Assembly: GCA_030631705.1 (NCBI GenBank)
Contig: DAOVKQ010000050.1
Coordinates: forward strand, 1-5,912
DNA: 5,912 nucleotides
Source of the DNA: Candidatus Omnitrophota bacterium
GTDB taxonomy: Bacteria > Omnitrophota > Gorgyraeia > Duberdicusellales > 4484-171
Direction: 5' to 3'
The translations under genes and the position numbers were made by a program. Shown here one piece after another: positions 1 through 5,912 of this stretch. Positions within the stretch are counted from its first letter, which is position 1; each line of letters begins with the position of its first letter. The notes under the pieces are model-generated. The model did not search any database, was not told the origin of the DNA, and was given only the letters and a program-made list of their open reading frames with translations.

Positions 1-12
1 ATATGTTTTATA

Positions 13-40
13 ATTTTAATTCTAAATTTTATTTTGTCAA
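13..40 (-). promoter_or_regulatory. Possible sigma70-type promoter reading leftward out of the window
   Basis: On the minus strand a perfect -35 hexamer TTGACA (positions 40-35) is followed after 16 bases by TAAAAT (18-13), a 5-of-6 match to the -10 consensus TATAAT. Transcription would start near position 6 and run off the left edge, so it would serve the next gene downstream of gyrA, which is not in the window. The surrounding 60 bases are extremely AT-rich, which makes -10-like hexamers likely by chance. The perfect -35 at a good spacing is the only real support. Confidence 0.3.
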
Positions 41-114
41 TAAAAGTTTAAAACGCTAATAATCACAGATAAAGTATTGTGCTAATCTGTGTACAAAATC
101 TGTGTTAATCTGCG
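41..114 (-). terminator. Possible terminator of the dnaN-gyrA operon
   Basis: Read on the minus strand, the transcript leaves gyrA, passes the 17-nt inverted repeat and, right after the closing GCG, enters a T-rich tract (TTTTAAACTTTTA, positions 53-41). A hairpin followed by a T-rich run is the general form of an intrinsic terminator. The stem is weak, however: it has internal mismatches, a 27-nt loop and few GC pairs, and the T run is interrupted by AAAC. It could equally be a Rho-dependent end or only an mRNA 3' hairpin. Confidence 0.3.
54..114. repeat. 17-nt imperfect inverted repeat just after gyrA
   Basis: The left arm (54-70, ending CACAGAT) and the reverse complement of the right arm (98-114, starting ATCTGTG) match at 13 of 17 positions without gaps. 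The match has a perfect 7-bp core (64-70 with 98-104) and a 3-bp CGC/GCG base. The 27-nt loop contains another ATCTGTG (85-91) that could pair with the same left arm instead, so two alternative hairpins are possible. The repeat ends four bases before the gyrA stop codon. It may be a terminator, an mRNA-stabilising 3' hairpin, or a copy of a dispersed intergenic repeat. No coding potential is seen. Confidence 0.6.
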
Positions 115-115
115 C
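84..115. repeat. Three iterated AATCTGTGT-like direct repeat units
   Basis: AATCTGTGT occurs at 84-92 and again at 97-105, and a variant AATCTGCGC follows at 107-115. The starts are 13 and 10 bases apart. A fourth, inverted core (CACAGAT) lies at 64-70. Iterated AATCTGTGT words resemble short intergenic repeats I recall from many environmental bacterial genomes. That family assignment is from memory and has not been checked against any database. Confidence 0.6.
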
Positions 116-117
116 AC

Positions 118-2559
118 TTACTCTTCGGGGATAATGTGGGCTATTGATGCCAATTTATCTGCTTTTTCTAAATTTATTATTTTCACCCCTTGAGTGGAGC
201 GGCCGGAAACCCGAATGTCTTTAACTTTGGTGCGGATAAGAATCCCCTTCTGCGTAATACACATAACCTCATCATTTCCTTTAACCAGTATAAGCCCTTT
301 GACCTCTCCGATTCTACCCGACAGTTTTATATTGATTATACCCTTTCCGCCCCTTGATTGAGTGCGATAGTCTCCAACCCGGCTCCGCTTCGCAAAACCG
401 TTTTCGGTCGCGGTAAGCAGATAGAAATCTTCCTTTTTAAACATAGTGTGGATAAGCACCATCCCCAAAACCATATCCCCTTTGGATACCCTTATTCCCC
501 TCACTCCCTGCGACTGCCTTCCGGTAAGCCTTGCTTGTTTTACTCTAAACCTTATAGAATAACCTTTTTGGGTTGCTAAAATAGCTTCATCTTTTTCCTG
601 GCATAGGCGGGCGCCGATTAAATGATCACTTTTTCCTAAACTTATAGCAAAGATACCGCTGCGCCGGGCATTGGCAAATAATGCCAACGAGGTTTTTTTA
701 ATTATCCCTTTTTGCGTACACATAAATATAAACGAATCAGGATCAAACTCCTTTATCGATAAAACCGTAGTTATCTTTACTTTACTGTCTAAATTAAGCA
801 AATTAACAATAGCCCTCCCCTTGGATGTGCGCGACCCTTGAGGAACTTCATATGTCTTTAAAGGGTAAACCTTTCCTTCATTGGTAAAAATAAGCAAAGT
901 ATCTTTACTGGAGGCAACAAATAGATGTTGAACAAAATCTTCTTCCGAAGTCGACATTGCCGCAACTCCCCTGCCGCCCCGGCGCTGCTGCCGGTAACTG
1001 CTTAAGGGAATCCTCTTTATATAGCCGGAGCGGCTTATGGTAATTACCATATCCTCTTCCACGATTAAATCCTCTATCTCTATGGCCTCTTTCTGAACTA
1101 TTATATCTGTCCGCCTGGGGCCGGAAAATTTCTCTTTTATTTCTTTCAGCTCTTGTTTAATTAAAGATTCCTGTTTCTTTTCCGAAGAAAGTATCGATTT
1201 TAGAAATTCTATCTTTTTAAGCAACTCCAGGTATTCCTCTTCTATCTTCTTCCTTTCCAACGCGCACAATCTTTGTAGCTGCATTTCCAGAATAGCCTGT
1301 GCCTGGATATCGGAAAGTTTAAATTTGTTCACAAGAGCCACTTTCGCGTCCTGGGGGCTTTTAGACTTTCTGATTATCTCTATTACTTTATCAAGGAATT
1401 TCAGGGCTATTTCCAACCCTTCTAAAATATGCGCCCTTTTTTCCGCTTTATCCAGTTCGAAACGGGTTCTTCTTACAATCACCTCTTTACGAAAACGAAT
1501 GTGACAGCCAAGTATCTCCTTAAGATTAAGGATTTGCGGCTTACGGTTAACCAGACATAAGAAAATCGCTCCGAATGTCGTTTCCATGCTGGTATGCTTA
1601 TAAAGACGCTTTAAGATAATCTCAGGATACGCGTCACGCTTAAGTTCAAGAACTATTCTTATTCCGTCTTTATCGGATTCATCGCGTAAATCAGAAACTC
1701 CTTCTACTTTTTTGATATTAATCAAATTTGCTATCTGTTCAAGCAATGTAGTTTTATTCAGCTGATAAGGGATCTCCGAAATAATAATCTGTGTTTTATT
1801 CTTCTCATGCTCTATCATTGTTTTTGCCCTGACGGTAAGCTTCCCTCTTCCCTCCTTATACATATCTAATATTCCGCTCTTGCCGCAGATTATCCCTCCG
1901 GTAGGGAAATCAGGGCCTTTAATATACTTATGCAATTCTTTTATTGAGGCGCCGGGGTTATCTATTAAATGCGTTAAAGCGCCGCAAACTTCATCCAGGT
2001 TATGCGGCGGCATATTAGTAGCCATCCCAACGGCAATACCGCTTGCCCCATTGAGAAGCATATTCGGTAACACAGAAGGAAGAACTTCGGGTTCGGTTAA
2101 AGAGTTATCAAAGTTAGGGAAAAAATTAACAGTGTTTTTGTCAATATCCTGCAGGATATAATCGGTAATTTTGGACATCCGCGCCTCTGAATAGCGCATT
2201 GCTGCCGGAGGGTCGCCATCAATGGAACCGAAATTACCCTGGCCGTTTATCAAAGGATAACGCAATGAAAAATCCTGGGCCATCCTCACTAAGGCGTCAT
2301 AAACGGATAAGTCTCCGTGGGGATGATACTTACCTAAACATTCCCCTACAATTCTGGCACATTTTTTATGGGGATAATTATAGCGCAGGTGCAAATCGTT
2401 CATAGCGTAAAGGATCCTGCGCTGAACAGGCTTAAGCCCGTCCCTGATATCGGGGAGAGCCCTTCCTACGATTACGCTCATAGCGTAAGAAAGGTAAGAC
2501 TCCTTCATCTCTTCTTCTAAATATTTAGTTACGATCTTTTCTCTAACCGGTTCACCCAT
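118..2559 (-). CDS. gyrA: DNA gyrase subunit A (GyrA), complete
   Basis: This is the 813-residue breakage-reunion subunit of DNA gyrase, which with GyrB introduces negative supercoils into DNA using ATP. The winged-helix region holds the active site in [10 protein letters not shown], with the DNA-linking tyrosine at Y123 preceded by R122. The quinolone-resistance segment spans about residues 68-107. The tower domain and a coiled-coil arm follow up to about residue 480. The C-terminal DNA-wrapping domain has six repeated blades, starting near residues 502, 553, 609, 657, 711 and 763, and the canonical GyrA-box QRRGGRG at 525-531 supports gyrase over topoisomerase IV ParC. The C-terminus ends PEE without a long acidic tail. 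The ATG start fits, because the conserved [20 protein letters not shown] segment begins at residue 15, as in other GyrA proteins. No clear Shine-Dalgarno sequence is visible, and the start lies 2 nt after the gyrB stop, so translational coupling is likely. Odd: L84 (codon 2308-2310) replaces the usual Ser/Thr/Ala at E. coli position 83. Confidence 0.98.
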   Translation of the reverse strand: MGEPVREKIVTKYLEEEMKESYLSYAMSVIVGRALPDIRDGLKPVQRRILYAMNDLHLRYNYPHKKCARIVGECLGKYHPHGDLSVYDALVRMAQDFSLRYPLINGQGNFGSIDGDPPAAMRYSEARMSKITDYILQDIDKNTVNFFPNFDNSLTEPEVLPSVLPNMLLNGASGIAVGMATNMPPHNLDEVCGALTHLIDNPGASIKELHKYIKGPDFPTGGIICGKSGILDMYKEGRGKLTVRAKTMIEHEKNKTQIIISEIPYQLNKTTLLEQIANLINIKKVEGVSDLRDESDKDGIRIVLELKRDAYPEIILKRLYKHTSMETTFGAIFLCLVNRKPQILNLKEILGCHIRFRKEVIVRRTRFELDKAEKRAHILEGLEIALKFLDKVIEIIRKSKSPQDAKVALVNKFKLSDIQAQAILEMQLQRLCALERKKIEEEYLELLKKIEFLKSILSSEKKQESLIKQELKEIKEKFSGPRRTDIIVQKEAIEIEDLIVEEDMVITISRSGYIKRIPLSSYRQQRRGGRGVAAMSTSEEDFVQHLFVASSKDTLLIFTNEGKVYPLKTYEVPQGSRTSKGRAIVNLLNLDSKVKITTVLSIKEFDPDSFIFMCTQKGIIKKTSLALFANARRSGIFAISLGKSDHLIGARLCQEKDEAILATQKGYSIRFRVKQARLTGRQSQGVRGIRVSKGDMVLGMVLIHTMFKKEDFYLLTATENGFAKRSRVGDYRTQSRGGKGIINIKLSGRIGEVKGLILVKGNDEVMCITQKGILIRTKVKDIRVSGRSTQGVKIINLEKADKLASIAHIIPEE

Positions 2560-2561
2560 AA

Positions 2562-5202
<2,641 letters not shown>

Positions 5203-5204
5203 TC

Positions 5205-5912
5205 TTATATCTTTATAGGAAGAACTAAATAAATATAGTTATTTTTTCTTAACACCGCTGGTTTATCAGCACCGTAAAGCTCGAAATTAATCTCTTCTTC
5301 CTCTATATTTCTTAAAACATCTATTAAATAGTTTGGATTGAATCCTATTATTATATGTTTTCCTGTATAATTGCAGTTTAGATTCTCTTGAACTTCCCCT
5401 ACTTGAGGTGTTGCCTTTGAGAGCGCTAAATTGTCTTTTTTAGCCTCTATTTTAACACCTTGATAATCATATGTTGAAAGTATTGCCGCTCTTTTTAGGG
5501 CAGCAAGAAACTCACGGCGGTTAATTATTATTTTATTGGCATCAGGTTTCGGTATATATTGATCATAACTAGGAAACTCCCCCTCTATGGGCCGGGTTAT
5601 TAATTGGGTATGTTTTAAATCGAAACCGATTTTATTTTTATCCGCGCAGAAAAAAATATCTTCTTTTTCTTCTTTTATTATTTTTTGTATTTCATAGACT
5701 GTCTTTACGGCTAATATGAATTCTATTTTGTTCTTTAATTCCGATTGGTTAGGGCTTAAGTTACATTTTGCTACCGCCAGCCTTTTCCCGTCGGTAGATA
5801 CAGCTGTTATTTGGTTTTTATACACCTCAAAAAGTATGCCGTTTAGTACGTAGTTAGCGTCTTCGTGACCGACACAAAAAGACGTTAATTTTATTATATC
5901 TAGTAGATTTTG
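5205..5912 (-). CDS. dnaN: DNA polymerase III beta subunit (sliding clamp), N-terminus cut by window edge
   Basis: The last 235 residues of the ring-shaped processivity clamp that tethers DNA polymerase III to DNA are present. The frame stays open to the right edge. The first visible residues (QNLLDIIKLTSFCVGHED, then YVLNGILFE) are typical beta-clamp domain 2 sequence, so the GTG at 5825 is an internal valine and not a start. Clamp landmarks are STDGKRLAVA (39-48 of the fragment), the domain 2 end TRPIEGEFPSYDQYIP, the domain 3 segment GFNPNYLIDVL and the C-terminal VLPIKI, equivalent to the MPMRL-type end that lines the hydrophobic cleft bound by clamp partners. A full clamp is about 365-375 residues, so roughly 130-140 residues (domain 1 and part of domain 2) lie outside. 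The stop is 2 nt before the DUF721 start. dnaA and oriC, if arranged as usual, would be to the right. Confidence 0.96.
   Translation of the reverse strand, partial: QNLLDIIKLTSFCVGHEDANYVLNGILFEVYKNQITAVSTDGKRLAVAKCNLSPNQSELKNKIEFILAVKTVYEIQKIIKEEKEDIFFCADKNKIGFDLKHTQLITRPIEGEFPSYDQYIPKPDANKIIINRREFLAALKRAAILSTYDYQGVKIEAKKDNLALSKATPQVGEVQENLNCNYTGKHIIIGFNPNYLIDVLRNIEEEEINFELYGADKPAVLRKNNYIYLVLPIKI

Noticed and set aside
64..115. CRISPR-like array from the AATCTGTGT units
   Set aside because: The units are only 9 bases and the gaps between them 1-4 bases, far from CRISPR repeat and spacer sizes.
1..117. Origin of replication in the AT-rich intergenic stretch
   Set aside because: No DnaA boxes are found in it. 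oriC is expected near dnaA, on the other side of dnaN beyond the right edge.
5823..5825. GTG as a start codon for a 206-residue clamp protein
   Set aside because: The frame stays open to the window edge, and the 29 upstream residues are clear beta-clamp domain 2 sequence, so the gene is truncated by the window and this GTG is an internal valine.

Overview
The window holds four co-directional, tightly packed minus-strand genes. In transcription order (right to left) they are a 5'-truncated dnaN (DNA polymerase III sliding clamp), a short DUF721/DciA-like gene, gyrB and gyrA. Together they form the distal part of the classic bacterial origin-proximal replication cluster. The same order occurs in Actinobacteria (dnaA-dnaN-recF-dciA-gyrB-gyrA), but here recF is absent between dnaN and the DUF721 gene.

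The sequence is bacterial. GyrB is 785 residues and carries the long insert of Gram-negative-type enzymes between the TOPRIM core and the C-terminal [12 protein letters not shown] motif. GyrA carries a canonical GyrA-box and a six-blade C-terminal domain. Base composition is low to moderate GC and varies along the operon, about 25% around the DUF721 gene and roughly 40% or more in gyrA. The lineage cannot be fixed from this sequence. An uncultivated Gram-negative lineage, for example Omnitrophota or a related group, is my tentative guess from the gene style and order.

Layout: positions 1-117 are AT-rich intergenic DNA downstream of gyrA. This stretch contains a 17-nt imperfect inverted repeat with iterated AATCTGTGT-type units, which may serve as a terminator, and a possible outward promoter for the next gene to the left. 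Then come gyrA (118-2559), a 2-nt gap, gyrB (2562-4919), an 8-nt overlap with the DUF721 gene (4912-5202), a 2-nt gap, and dnaN (5205 to beyond the right edge). No gene-free stretch exceeds 300 bases.

The genes act together in replication. The clamp tethers the polymerase, a DciA-like protein would help place the replicative helicase, and gyrase (GyrA2GyrB2) removes positive supercoils ahead of the fork. The most noteworthy points are a natural leucine at the main quinolone-resistance position of GyrA, a Glu-for-Asp change in the GyrB EGDSAGGS motif, a divergent mini-DciA in place of recF, and the iterated inverted repeat after gyrA. I found no evidence of an undescribed multi-gene system.
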